A stretch of DNA of 59,099 bases from Piscinibacter sp. (GCA_017983795.1 JAGOAS010000025.1:1-59099), one strand, 5' to 3'. Numbered from the stretch's first letter, positions 50,216 through 59,007 are shown. Notes: a model not told the origin generated them from the letters alone. Made by a program: numbers and translations.

Positions 50216-50226
50216 TCTGCGCCGCC

Positions 50227-51108
50227 ATGGAAGCCCCCTCGCGCTACGCCAGCGTGCTGCGTCCCGGCCTGTTCGCCGGGCAGCTGCATTGGGTGACGGG
50301 CGGCGGCAGCGGCATCGGCCGCTGCGTCGCGCACGAGCTGGCCTCGCTGGGTGCCACGGTGGTGCTCAGCGGCCGCACGGCGGAGAAGCTGGAGCGCGTC
50401 GCCGCCGAGATCGCCGAAGACGGCGGCCGCGCGATCACCCGCGCCTTCGACATCCGCGACGAGGAGGCAGTGAAGGCCAACATCGCCGAGGTCGTCGCCG
50501 GGCACGGCGCGATCCATGGCCTCGTCAACAACGCCGGCGGCCAGTTCCCGGCGCCGCTGATGGCGATCAGCAAACGCGGCTTCGAGGCGGTGGTGGCCAA
50601 CAACCTCACCGGCGGCTTCCTGATGATGCGCGAGGTGTTCCTGCAATCCATGCAGCAGCACGGCGGCGCGATCGTCAACATGACGGCCGACTTCCGCAAC
50701 GGCATGCCCGGCATGGGCCACAGCGGCGCGGCGCGCGCCGGCATGTCCAACCTGACCATGACGGCGGCCTTCGAATGGGCGCATGCCGGTGTGCGCGTCA
50801 ACGCCGTGGCGCCGGGCTGGATCGCCTCCAGCGGCATGGACCACTACGGCGGCATGACGCGCACGATCATTCCGAAGCTCAAGCAGCATGTGCCGCTGCG
50901 CCGCATGGGCGTGGAGGCTGAGGTGAGCGCGGCGATCTGCTTCCTGCTCAGCCCCGGCGCGGCCTTCATCACCGGCGTCACGCTCGCCATCGACGGTGGC
51001 GCGCCGCTGGGCAGCCCGCTGTTCCCCGCGCTCGACCACGAGAAGTCGAAGCCCTTCGAGGGCTTCCACCGCGCCGTGCTGCCCGAGGTGCTGAAAGGCA
51101 GCGCCTGA
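50227..51108 (+). CDS. SDR oxidoreductase, PECR/AtuB-like
   Basis: A 293-residue short-chain dehydrogenase. The nucleotide site is VTGGGSGIGR, the NNAGG motif is present, and the catalytic region reads HSGAARAGMSNLT; the usual YxxxK is replaced as in peroxisomal trans-2-enoyl-CoA reductase, which has the same GAARAG sequence. It probably uses NADPH on an enoyl- or oxoacyl-CoA. It is the first gene of the rightward operon, and its stop overlaps the carboxyltransferase start (TGATG). In atu clusters of acyclic terpene catabolism an SDR gene (atuB) holds the same position. Confidence 0.85.
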   Translation: MEAPSRYASVLRPGLFAGQLHWVTGGGSGIGRCVAHELASLGATVVLSGRTAEKLERVAAEIAEDGGRAITRAFDIRDEEAVKANIAEVVAGHGAIHGLVNNAGGQFPAPLMAISKRGFEAVVANNLTGGFLMMREVFLQSMQQHGGAIVNMTADFRNGMPGMGHSGAARAGMSNLTMTAAFEWAHAGVRVNAVAPGWIASSGMDHYGGMTRTIIPKLKQHVPLRRMGVEAEVSAAICFLLSPGAAFITGVTLAIDGGAPLGSPLFPALDHEKSKPFEGFHRAVLPEVLKGSA

Positions 51109-52718
51109 TGCCGGTGCTCGATTCCCGCCTCGATACGGCCGGCGTTGCCTTCGCGGCCAACGCGCAGCGCATGGCCGAGCGCCTGGCCGAAGTGCAGCGC
51201 CTCGAAGGCCTGGTGATCGCCGAGAGCGAATCGAAACGCGAGCGCTTCGAGCAGCGCGGCCAGCTGCTGCCGCGCGAGCGCATCGCCCGGCTGCTCGATC
51301 GCGGCTCGGGCTTCCTCGAGCTGAGCCGCCTTGCCGGGCTCGGCATGCACGACGACGACGGCAAGAAGGCCGTGCTGGGCGGCGGCAGCATCGTCGGCAT
51401 CGGCACGGTGGCGGGCAAGCGCGTGCTGATCTCGGCCAGCGACAGCGGCGTCAAGGGCGGCACCGTGCCGCCCATGGGGCTGAAGAAGGCGCTGCGCGCG
51501 CAGGAGATCGCGCGCGAGAACAAGCTGCCGCTGATCTCGCTGGTGGAGTCGGGCGGCGCCAACCTGATGTACCAGGCGGAGATCTTCGTCGACGGCGGGC
51601 GCAGCTTCGCCAACCAGGCGCGCCTGTCGGCGGCCGGCATTCCGCAGATCGCGGTGGTGCACGGCTCGTCCACCGCCGGCGGCGCCTACCTGCCGGGGCT
51701 GTCGGACTACGTGGTGCTGGTGCGCGGCCGCAGCAGCATCTACCTCGCCGGCCCGCCGCTGGTGAAGGCTGCGATCGGCGAGGACGCCACCGACGAGGAA
51801 CTCGGCGGTGCCGTCACGCACGCCGAGGTCACCGGCCTGGGCGAATACCTGGGCGAGAACGACGCGCATGCCATCGCGCTGGCTCGCGAGCTGATGGACA
51901 AGCTGCCCTGGGATGCGGTGGCATCGCCGCGTCGTTTCGAGGAACCGCGCTTCGAGCGCGAGGAGTTGATGGGCATCGTGCCCGCCGACGAACGCGAGCC
52001 CTACGACGTGCGCGAGGTGATCGCGCGCCTGGTCGACGCCAGCGACTTCCTCGAATTCAAGCCCGGCTACGGCAGCGAAACGGTGTGCGGCCACGCGCGC
52101 ATCCACGGCCATGCGGTGGCCGTGATCGGCAACAACGGGCCGATCCAGCCCGAGGGCTCGACCAAGGCCGCGCAGTTCATGCAGTTGGCCGACCAGAGCG
52201 GCGCGGCGCTGGTCTTCCTGCAGAACACCACCGGGTACATGGTCGGGTCCGCAGCCGAACGTGGGGGCGCCATCAAGCACGGCTCGAAGATGATCCAGGC
52301 GGTGGCCAATGCGCGCTGCCCCAAGTTCACCATCGTGCTCGGCGGCAGCTACGGCGCCGGCAACTACGGCATGTGCGGGCGCGGCTTCGACCCGCGCTTC
52401 ATCTTCGCCTGGCCCTCGGCGCGCACCGCGGTGATGGGCGGCGCGCAGGCCGCCAAGGTGATGGACATCGTCAACCGCGGCAAGCTCGAACGCGCCGGCC
52501 AGAGCGTCAACGAAGAAGCGCTGGCGGCGATGAGCGATGCGCTCCGGCTGCGGCTCGACAAGGAATCGACCGCGCTGTTCGGCACCGCGCGCCTGTGGGA
52601 CGACGGCATCATCGACCCGCGCGACACGCGCCGCGTGCTCGGCCTGTGCCTGGATCTCGCCGCCGAAGCCGACGCGCGCCGACTTCGTCCCAACAGCTTC
52701 GGCGTTGCCCGTTTCTAG
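51108..52718 (+). CDS. Acyl-CoA carboxylase carboxyltransferase subunit (MCC/GCC type)
   Basis: A 536-residue carboxyltransferase (beta) subunit of the methylcrotonyl-/geranyl-CoA carboxylase class. The N-half holds DSGVKGGTVPPMGLKKALRAQ and VESGGANLMYQ; the C-half holds NTTGYMVGSAAERGG and LGGSYGAGNYGMCGRGFDPRF, given in part as GGSYGAGNYGMCGRG, which shape the biotin and acyl-CoA sites. It works with the biotin-carrying alpha subunit encoded at 54676-56625. Leucine-type (LiuB) and terpene-type (AtuC) enzymes are close; the gene order SDR, beta, dehydrogenase, hydratase, alpha is that of atuBCDEF, but no HMG-CoA lyase gene (liuE) is here. Confidence 0.9.
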   Translation: MPVLDSRLDTAGVAFAANAQRMAERLAEVQRLEGLVIAESESKRERFEQRGQLLPRERIARLLDRGSGFLELSRLAGLGMHDDDGKKAVLGGGSIVGIGTVAGKRVLISASDSGVKGGTVPPMGLKKALRAQEIARENKLPLISLVESGGANLMYQAEIFVDGGRSFANQARLSAAGIPQIAVVHGSSTAGGAYLPGLSDYVVLVRGRSSIYLAGPPLVKAAIGEDATDEELGGAVTHAEVTGLGEYLGENDAHAIALARELMDKLPWDAVASPRRFEEPRFEREELMGIVPADEREPYDVREVIARLVDASDFLEFKPGYGSETVCGHARIHGHAVAVIGNNGPIQPEGSTKAAQFMQLADQSGAALVFLQNTTGYMVGSAAERGGAIKHGSKMIQAVANARCPKFTIVLGGSYGAGNYGMCGRGFDPRFIFAWPSARTAVMGGAQAAKVMDIVNRGKLERAGQSVNEEALAAMSDALRLRLDKESTALFGTARLWDDGIIDPRDTRRVLGLCLDLAAEADARRLRPNSFGVARF

Positions 52719-52730
52719 AAAGGCCTGGTC

Positions 52731-53888
52731 ATGAAGTTCACCCCCGAACACGAGCAGATCGCCGACACGGTGCGCAAGTTCGTCGCCAAGGAGATCAACC
52801 CGCACGTGGCCGAGTGGGAGGCGGCGCAGGAATTTCCCAGCCACGCGCTGTTCAAGAAGCTCGGCGACCTGGGCCTGCTGGGCATCAAGTACCCGACCGA
52901 ATACGGCGGCATGGGCCTGGACTTCAGCTACTCGATGGTGATGGCCGAGGCGCTGGGCGAGGCCAACTGCGGCGGCGTGCCCATGGCGATCGGCGTGCAG
53001 ACCGACATGGCCACGCCGGCGCTGGCGCGCTTCGGCAGCGACGAGCTCAAGCGCGAGTTTCTCGCCCCCACCATCGCCGGCGACTATGTGGCCTGCCTGG
53101 GCGTCAGCGAGGCCGGCGGCGGCTCCGACGTCGCGGCAGTGAAGACCAGCGCGCGCAAGGACGGCGGCGACTACGTCATCGACGGCTCGAAGATGTGGAT
53201 CACCAACGGCCTCAAGGCCGACTGGTGCTGCCTGCTCGCCAATACCTCGGAGCAGGGCGGGCCGCACCGCAACAAGAGCCTGATCATCGTGCCCATGGAT
53301 GCCAAGGGCATCACCAAGCAGAAGATCCGCAAGATCGGCATGGACGCGTCGGACACGGCGCAGCTCTTCTTCGACAAGGTGCGCGTGCCACAGCGCAACC
53401 TGATCGGCCAGGAGGGCATGGGCTTCACCTTCCAGATGCTGCAGTTCCAGGAGGAGCGGCTGTGGGGCGCGGCCAGCTCGCTGCGCAGCCTGGACCGGCT
53501 GATCGACCAGACCATCGAATACACGCGGCAGCGCCAGGCCTTCGGCAAGAGCATCCTCGACAACCAGGTGGTGCACTATCGGCTCGCCGAACTGCGCACC
53601 GAGGTGGAGGCGCTGCGCGCACTGACCTACCGCGCGGTGGAGATGTACGTGGGTGGCAAGGACGTCACCAAGCTCGCCTCCATGGCCAAGCTCAAGTGCG
53701 GGCGGCTCTCGCGCGAGGTGGCCGACTCCTGCCTGCAGTACTGGGGCGGCATGGGCTTCACCTGGGACAACCCGATCTCGCAGGCCTACCGCGACAGCCG
53801 GCTGGTGTCGATCGGCGGCGGCGCCGACGAGGTGATGCTCGGGATCATCTGCAAGCTCGAAGGCACCTTGCCCAAGGCGGTGAAGTGA
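52731..53888 (+). CDS. Acyl-CoA dehydrogenase, citronellyl-CoA dehydrogenase-like
   Basis: A 385-residue acyl-CoA dehydrogenase. Landmarks are GVSEAGGGSDVAAVKT, MWITNGLKADWC, RQRQAFGKSIL and the end QAYRDSRLVSIGGGADEVMLGII. The SIGGGADEVML ending differs from that of isovaleryl-CoA dehydrogenases and is what I associate with AtuD-like enzymes acting on methyl-branched isoprenoid CoA esters. It passes electrons to ETF. AAAGG upstream is the ribosome site. Its stop overlaps the hydratase GTG start. Substrate assignment is inference from gene order and this ending. Confidence 0.85.
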   Translation: MKFTPEHEQIADTVRKFVAKEINPHVAEWEAAQEFPSHALFKKLGDLGLLGIKYPTEYGGMGLDFSYSMVMAEALGEANCGGVPMAIGVQTDMATPALARFGSDELKREFLAPTIAGDYVACLGVSEAGGGSDVAAVKTSARKDGGDYVIDGSKMWITNGLKADWCCLLANTSEQGGPHRNKSLIIVPMDAKGITKQKIRKIGMDASDTAQLFFDKVRVPQRNLIGQEGMGFTFQMLQFQEERLWGAASSLRSLDRLIDQTIEYTRQRQAFGKSILDNQVVHYRLAELRTEVEALRALTYRAVEMYVGGKDVTKLASMAKLKCGRLSREVADSCLQYWGGMGFTWDNPISQAYRDSRLVSIGGGADEVMLGIICKLEGTLPKAVK

Positions 53889-54679
53889 ACGAGAGCCCCG
53901 TTCTCCAGCGCCGCGACGGCGCGGTGCTGCACCTGACACTGAACCGCCCGCAGGCACGCAACGCGCTCAACGTGGCCCTTGTGCTGGCGCTGCGCGAAGC
54001 GCTGGCGGCCGCCGAACGTGACGAGGGCGTGCGCGTGATCGTGCTGCGCGGCGCGGGCGGGCATTTCAGCGCCGGCGCCGACCTCTCCGAGATGGCCACG
54101 GCGCGCATGAAGCTCGCGGCCAACCCGAATGCGATCGCCGAGCTGAACGCGCAGTTCGGCGAGCTGTGCGCCGACTTCGGCCGCAGCGGCCGCGCCGTGG
54201 TGGCGGTGGTGGAAGGCACGGCGATGGGCGGCGGCTTCGGCCTGGCCTGCGCGGCCGACGTCACGCTGGCGGGCAAGAGCGCGGTCTTCCGCCTGCCCGA
54301 GACCTCGCTCGGCGTGGTGCCGGCGCAGATCGCGCCCTATCTCGTCGAGCGGCTCGGCCATTCGCAGGCGCGGCGGCTGGCTGTTACCGGCGGCCGCATC
54401 GCCGCGCAGCGCGCACTCGAGATCGGCCTCGTGCACGAACTGCACCCCGATGCGGAGCTCGACGCGGCGCTGGCGCGCACGCTGCACGAGATCCTGCAGA
54501 ACGCGCCGCAGGCGGTGGCCGCCACCAAGGCGCTGATCGCCAAGGCGCGGCTGCACAGCCCGGCCTCGCTGGTGCAGGAGGCGGCCGAGGTGTTCTCGCG
54601 CGCCGCGCTGTCGGCCGAGGGCACCGAGGGGCAGACGGCTTTCCTCGCCAAACGCAAGGCGAACTGGATGCCGCAGTGA
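53885..54679 (+). CDS. Enoyl-CoA hydratase/isomerase family protein
   Basis: A 264-residue crotonase-fold protein. The oxyanion-hole segments are GGHFSAGADLSEM and GTAMGGGFGLACAADV, and the LPETSLGVVPAQIAPYLVERLG block marks the LiuC/AtuE-like branch. In the leucine or terpene pathways the enzyme hydrates 3-methylglutaconyl- or isohexenylglutaconyl-CoA. The start is a GTG at 53885 overlapping the dehydrogenase stop (GTGA), and the biotin carboxylase gene likewise starts with a GTG overlapping its stop. Confidence 0.87.
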   Translation: MNESPVLQRRDGAVLHLTLNRPQARNALNVALVLALREALAAAERDEGVRVIVLRGAGGHFSAGADLSEMATARMKLAANPNAIAELNAQFGELCADFGRSGRAVVAVVEGTAMGGGFGLACAADVTLAGKSAVFRLPETSLGVVPAQIAPYLVERLGHSQARRLAVTGGRIAAQRALEIGLVHELHPDAELDAALARTLHEILQNAPQAVAATKALIAKARLHSPASLVQEAAEVFSRAALSAEGTEGQTAFLAKRKANWMPQ

Positions 54680-56625
54680 GCTTCGGCACGATCCTCATCG
54701 CCAACCGCGGCGAGATCGCCTGCCGCGTGATCCGCACGGCGCGCGCGCTGGGCTATCGCACGGTGGCGGTATTCAGCGATGCCGACGCGGACGCGCTGCA
54801 CGTGCGCCAGGCCGATGCGGCCGTGCACATCGGCGCTTCGCCGGCGGCCGAGTCCTACCTCAATGCGGTGGCGATCGTCGAAGCGGCCCGGCGCAGCGGC
54901 GCCGATGCCATCCACCCCGGCTACGGTTTTCTCAGCGAGAACGCCACTTTCGCGCAGGCCTGCCTGGATGCGGGGCTGGTGTTCATCGGCCCGCCGCCCG
55001 AGGCGATGCGTGCGATGGGCGACAAGGCGCAGGCCAAGCGGCGCATGCACGATGCCGGCGTGCCCTGCGCGCCGGGGTATCTCGGCGACGCGCAGGACGA
55101 GGCCACGCTGCGCACCGAGGCCCTGAAGCTCGGCTTCCCGCTGCTGGTGAAAGCGGTGGCCGGCGGTGGCGGGCGTGGCATGCGCCTGGTGCGCGCCGAA
55201 GCCGAACTCGACGAAGCGCTCGCCGGCGCACGCCGCGAAGCGCGCAGCGCCTTCCGCGACGATGCGCTGATGCTCGAGCGCCTGATCGAGCATGGCCGGC
55301 ACATCGAGATCCAGGTCTTCGCCGATGTGCAGGGCCACGTCATCCACCTCGGCGAACGCGACTGCAGCGCGCAACGGCGGCGCCAGAAGGTGATCGAGGA
55401 GTCGCCCTCGCCGGTGGTCTCGCCGGCGCTGCGCGAGGCCATGGGCCGCGACGCGGTGGCCGCGGCACGCGCGGTGGGCTACGTGGGTGCCGGCACGGTG
55501 GAGTTCATCGTCGACCAGAGCGGGCGGCACTTCTTCCTCGAGATGAATACGCGGCTGCAGGTGGAGCATCCGGTCACCGAGTGCGTCACCGGGCTCGACC
55601 TGGTGGAATGGCAGTTGCGCATCGCCGCCGGCGAGCCGCTGCCGCTGACGCAGGAGCAGGTGGCGATGCGCGGCCACGCGATCGAGGTTCGGCTCTACGC
55701 CGAAGACCCCTACCAGGGCTTCGCGCCGCAGACCGGCACGGTGCTGCACTGGCGACCCGAGGCGGCGCTGCAGCCCGGCCTCCGCATCGATCACGGCATC
55801 ACCGAAGGCAGCGTGGTGAGCCCTTTCTACGATGCGATGGTGGCCAAGCTGATCGCGCACGGCCGCGACCGCGACGACGCGATCCGCCGCCTGCGTGCCG
55901 CGCTGGCCGCCACGCCGCTGCTGGGCCTGCGCAACAACGCGCGCTTCCTGCGTGATCTGCTCGATCACCCGACCTTCCGCCGCGGCGAGACGACCACCGC
56001 CTGGCTCGATGAAGCGCAGGCGCGCGGCGACGCGCTCTACGCCGCGCCCGAGCCGGGCGAGGAAGACTGGTGCCTCGCGGCGGCCGCTTTCGCGCTGCGC
56101 GAGGGTGCACCGTGGCGGCCCGACAGCGTGGCGGCCTATGGCCTCACGCTGGCCTGCGGCGAGCGCAGCGAGGCGCTGCGCGTGCGTGCCGGCGAGGCGG
56201 GGCGCGTGCAGGTCACGCTCACCGGCACGACCCATTCGCTGCGCCTGCTCGATGCCGCGCCCGATTCGCTGCGCTACGACTGGCAAGGCGTGCAGCTATT
56301 GCGCATCGCACGCTGGCAAGCCGACGCATTGCACCTCGCGCACGAAGGGCACGCCTTCGTCTTCAGCGAGCCCTCGCCGCTGCCGCGCAGCGCCGATGCA
56401 CGCGACCCGCGCCGCGCGCTCGCGCCGGTGGCGGGCGTGGTGGCGAAGCTGGCGGTGAAGGAGGGCGATGCCGTCGCGGCCGGCCAGCCGCTCGCCTGCA
56501 TCGAGGCGATGAAGATGGAGATGTGGGTCACGGCGGCGGCGGCCGGCCGCGTGCTGCGCGTGACGGTGGGCGAAGGCGCTCAGGTCGCGGCGCAGAGCCT
56601 GCTCGTCGAACTGGAGATCGTCTGA
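54676..56625 (+). CDS. Acyl-CoA carboxylase biotin carboxylase/BCCP subunit
   Basis: The 649-residue alpha subunit of an acyl-CoA carboxylase. It carries a biotin carboxylase domain (residues 1 to about 450) with ILIANRGEIACRV, the ATP-grasp loop VKAVAGGGGRGMR, HIEIQVFADVQGHVIHLGERDCS and FLEMNTRLQVEHPVTE, given in short form as EMNTRLQVEH. A linker domain follows, then the biotinyl domain with EAMKMEM; K613 takes the biotin. The start is a GTG at 54676 overlapping the hydratase stop. The size and the FAPQTGTVLHWRP segment fit MCC-alpha (LiuD) or GCC-alpha (AtuF). It pairs with the beta subunit three genes upstream. Confidence 0.92.
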   Translation: MSFGTILIANRGEIACRVIRTARALGYRTVAVFSDADADALHVRQADAAVHIGASPAAESYLNAVAIVEAARRSGADAIHPGYGFLSENATFAQACLDAGLVFIGPPPEAMRAMGDKAQAKRRMHDAGVPCAPGYLGDAQDEATLRTEALKLGFPLLVKAVAGGGGRGMRLVRAEAELDEALAGARREARSAFRDDALMLERLIEHGRHIEIQVFADVQGHVIHLGERDCSAQRRRQKVIEESPSPVVSPALREAMGRDAVAAARAVGYVGAGTVEFIVDQSGRHFFLEMNTRLQVEHPVTECVTGLDLVEWQLRIAAGEPLPLTQEQVAMRGHAIEVRLYAEDPYQGFAPQTGTVLHWRPEAALQPGLRIDHGITEGSVVSPFYDAMVAKLIAHGRDRDDAIRRLRAALAATPLLGLRNNARFLRDLLDHPTFRRGETTTAWLDEAQARGDALYAAPEPGEEDWCLAAAAFALREGAPWRPDSVAAYGLTLACGERSEALRVRAGEAGRVQVTLTGTTHSLRLLDAAPDSLRYDWQGVQLLRIARWQADALHLAHEGHAFVFSEPSPLPRSADARDPRRALAPVAGVVAKLAVKEGDAVAAGQPLACIEAMKMEMWVTAAAAGRVLRVTVGEGAQVAAQSLLVELEIV

Positions 56626-56627
56626 GC

Positions 56628-57500
56628 ATGGACAAGGCCATCCTCACCTGCGCGCTCACCGGCGTGCTCACGGATCCGAAGCAGCATCCCGTGCCGGTGA
56701 CGCCGGCGCAGATGGCGGCCGAGGCGCGTGATGCGTTCAACGCCGGCGCGTCCGTCATGCACGTGCACCTGCGCGCCCAGGAGCCGGGCCACGGCCACTT
56801 GCCGAGCTGGGATCCGGACGTGGCCGAGGCGGTGGTGAATGCGATCCGCGCCGCGTGCCCGGGCGTGATCATCAACCTCACCACCGGCGTGATCGGCCCC
56901 GACATCGGCGGCCCCGCGGCCTGCATCCGCCGCGTGAAGCCGGAGATCGCGGCCTGCAATGCCGGCAGCCTCAACTACCTCAAGCTCAAGGCCGATGGCC
57001 AATGGGCCTGGCCGCCGATGGTGTTCGACAACCCGGTGTCCAAGGTGCAGCAGTTCCTGGCCGTGATGGCCGAGTGCGGCACGCACCCGGAGTTCGAGTG
57101 CTTCGACGTGGGCATCGTGCGTTCGGTGGGCATGTATGTCGAGGCCGGCATGCTGACGCCGGCGATGGGCCGGCCCGAACTCAACTTCGTGATGGGCGTG
57201 GCCTCGGGCATGCCTTGCGACGCCGATCTGCTGGCGCTGCTGCCGCGCTGGCTGAAGCCCGGCAGCGTCTGGCAGAGCACGCTGATCGGCCGCGCCGAGG
57301 TCTGGCCGGTGCACCAGCGCACCGCCGAACTCGGCGGCATGCTGCGCACCGGCCTGGAAGACACGTTCTACCTGCCGGGTGGCGAGCGTGCGGCGGGCAA
57401 CGGCGCGCTGATCGCAGCGCTGGCCGAGTGCGCGCGCCGCGCCGGCCGTGACGTCGCGAGCCCGGCGGAAGCGCGGCAACTGCTCGGCCTGCGCGGCTGA
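56628..57500 (+). CDS. BKACE family beta-keto acid cleavage enzyme
   Basis: A 290-residue TIM-barrel enzyme of the BKACE family (DUF849, 3-keto-5-aminohexanoate cleavage enzyme-like). The zinc site is marked by HVHLR near residues 45-49, and TCALTG and NLTTGVIG are the usual strand ends. Members condense or cleave beta-keto acids with acetyl-CoA, giving acetoacetate and an acyl-CoA. It starts three bases after the biotin carboxylase stop and so ends the catabolic operon. It may deal with acetoacetate-type products of the pathway in place of an HMG-CoA lyase. True substrate unknown. Confidence 0.85.
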   Translation: MDKAILTCALTGVLTDPKQHPVPVTPAQMAAEARDAFNAGASVMHVHLRAQEPGHGHLPSWDPDVAEAVVNAIRAACPGVIINLTTGVIGPDIGGPAACIRRVKPEIAACNAGSLNYLKLKADGQWAWPPMVFDNPVSKVQQFLAVMAECGTHPEFECFDVGIVRSVGMYVEAGMLTPAMGRPELNFVMGVASGMPCDADLLALLPRWLKPGSVWQSTLIGRAEVWPVHQRTAELGGMLRTGLEDTFYLPGGERAAGNGALIAALAECARRAGRDVASPAEARQLLGLRG

Positions 57501-57506
57501 GCCGTC

Positions 57507-58370
57507 TCAGGCCGGCGCCAGCCCCATCGCCTCGCCCATGCGGATGGCGCGGCCCGGCGCCCACTCGGGGTTGAAGCGCAGCGTATTCTTCGGGAACAGC
57601 AGCACCACGGTGGAGCCGAGCAGGAAGCGGCCCATCTCGGCGCCGCGCGCGAGTTGCACCGCGCCTTCGCCACGCTCGGGATAACTCCATTCACGCAGCG
57701 TGCCCGGCCGCGGCGGGTTGACCACGCCGTGCCACACGGTGGCCATGCTGCCGACGATGGTGGCGCCCACCAGGGTCAGCACGAAGGGGCCGCGCTCCGA
57801 CTCGAACACGCAGACCACGCGCTCGTTGCGCGCGAACAGCCCCGGCACGCCGCGCGCCGTGGTCGGGTTGACGGAGAAGAGCGGGCCCGGCACGTGGATC
57901 ATGCGCACGAGCCGGCCGGCGCAGGGCATGTGGATACGGTGGTAGTCGCGCGGGCTCAGGTAGAGCGTGGCGAACTGGCCGTTCTCGAAGCGCGCGGCCA
58001 GCGCCGCATCGCCGCCGACCAGCGCGGTGGTCGAGTAGCCGTGGCCCTTGGCCTGCAGCACCTGGTCACGCTCGATCGCGCCGAACTGGCTGATCGCGCC
58101 GTCCACCGGGCACAGCCAGGGCGCATCGGCGAAGGGGCGTGCGCCGGGCTTGAGCGCGCGCGTGAAGAACTCGTTGAAGGTCGGGTAGCTCGCGATGTCC
58201 GGGTTCGCGGCCTCGGCCATGTCGACGCCGTAGCGCGCGACGAAGCGCCGGATCGCGGCCGTGGTCAGATCGCCCGCCGCATGGCGCGCCGCTGCGCCGG
58301 CGAACGAGGTCAGCAACTGCTTGGGCAGCAGGTACTGCGGCAGGACGGCAAGGCGGTCGGCGAGGCTCAT
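57507..58370 (-). CDS. psd: Phosphatidylserine decarboxylase
   Basis: A 287-residue proenzyme for phosphatidylethanolamine synthesis at the inner membrane. It cleaves itself at LGST, here residues 251-254, giving an alpha chain with an N-terminal pyruvoyl group made from S253. The other members of the self-cleavage triad are D90 (CPVDGAIS) and H147 (RIHMP). The size fits the bacterial long form. The stop lies six bases from the convergent BKACE gene, and the start is followed upstream by the repeat region. The ATG at 58370 gives MSLADRLAVLPQYLLPKQLL, the usual N-terminus. Confidence 0.94.
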   Translation of the reverse strand: MSLADRLAVLPQYLLPKQLLTSFAGAAARHAAGDLTTAAIRRFVARYGVDMAEAANPDIASYPTFNEFFTRALKPGARPFADAPWLCPVDGAISQFGAIERDQVLQAKGHGYSTTALVGGDAALAARFENGQFATLYLSPRDYHRIHMPCAGRLVRMIHVPGPLFSVNPTTARGVPGLFARNERVVCVFESERGPFVLTLVGATIVGSMATVWHGVVNPPRPGTLREWSYPERGEGAVQLARGAEMGRFLLGSTVVLLFPKNTLRFNPEWAPGRAIRMGEAMGLAPA

Positions 58371-58414
58371 GGGCGCGGGATTCTATCGGTCGGCTTCTTT
58401 TGGGTTGCCTGCGC

Positions 58415-58669
58415 CGGTCTGAGCGGCAAAGGGCCGTGCGGGCCGCCCGCGGCGCTTCGATGAAGCGGTCGGCTGCGCCGACTCCGCTGCGGTGCTCGGT
58501 CTCGCGGCCCCGCCGCGGAACTCACTTCGCGAGCTGCGCTCGCTCCGTTCAGACACCCGCGGCGAGCATGAAGACGAAGCGCGCGAGTACGCGCGCGGGC
58601 CGCAAGCCCTTGTGCTCCTCGCCGCTTCATAGGCGCGCCGCAGCCGGCCCGCACGGCCCTTTGCTGAAC
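58415..58669. repeat. Long palindromic repeat, copy B
   Basis: A direct copy of the element at 32757-33010. Terminal 44-bp inverted repeats lie at 58425-58468 and 58622-58665. Substitutions against copy A are scattered, with only one or two single-base length changes, so the copies are fairly recent or under constraint. It lies 44 bases upstream of psd, in its promoter region. Confidence 0.85.
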
Positions 58670-58711
58670 CGGCGGTGGCATCCCACGTGTCCACGGGCCA
58701 CCAGTGGTTCA

Positions 58712-58945
58712 GCGCGGCAGGCGCGGCCCCGTGGGGGCGATTTGGGAGTCGCCGAGGAACGCAGCGCAGGAGGGCGGCGCGCGGTCACGCGCGCTTCGTG
58801 AACTGACTCGTCGCCGGTGTTTGAGCGCAGAGAGCGCAGCGAACGAAGCGAGTTCGGCGACGCGCCCTCCGGAGCGAGTACCGCAGGGGAGCCGGCGCAG
58901 CCGGCCGACTCCGTATGAGCCACCGCGGGGCCGCGCCTGCCGCGC
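58712..58945. repeat. Palindromic repeat C, inverted core with different ends
   Basis: Perfect 20-bp terminal inverted repeats (58712-58731 and 58926-58945, beginning GCGCGGCAGGCGCGGCC) flank a core. Read on the minus strand, the core resembles that of copies A and B: GGCTGCGCCGGCTCC, CTGCGGTACTCG, GAACTCGCTTCG, GCTGCGCTC and TCAAACACC occur in the same order. The outer stems are unrelated to those of A and B. Confidence 0.75.
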
Positions 58946-59001
58946 CGCTCGGAGCTTTGTGCCAGCCGCGAGTCATACCAAGTCGCGTTCAATAGATTAG
59001 A

Positions 59002-59007
59002 TATAGT
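59002..59007 (+). promoter_or_regulatory. Putative -10 box before the edge gene
   Basis: TATAGT lies in an AT-rich patch (58988-59009) that stands out in this GC-rich DNA, 30 bases before the start at 59037. No convincing -35 box is seen at the usual distance. Confidence 0.35.

Noticed and set aside
50844-53957. A 1037-residue open frame opposite the carboxylase and dehydrogenase genes
   Set aside because: It is a histidine-, arginine- and alanine-rich shadow frame caused by high GC; the rightward genes have clear family motifs.
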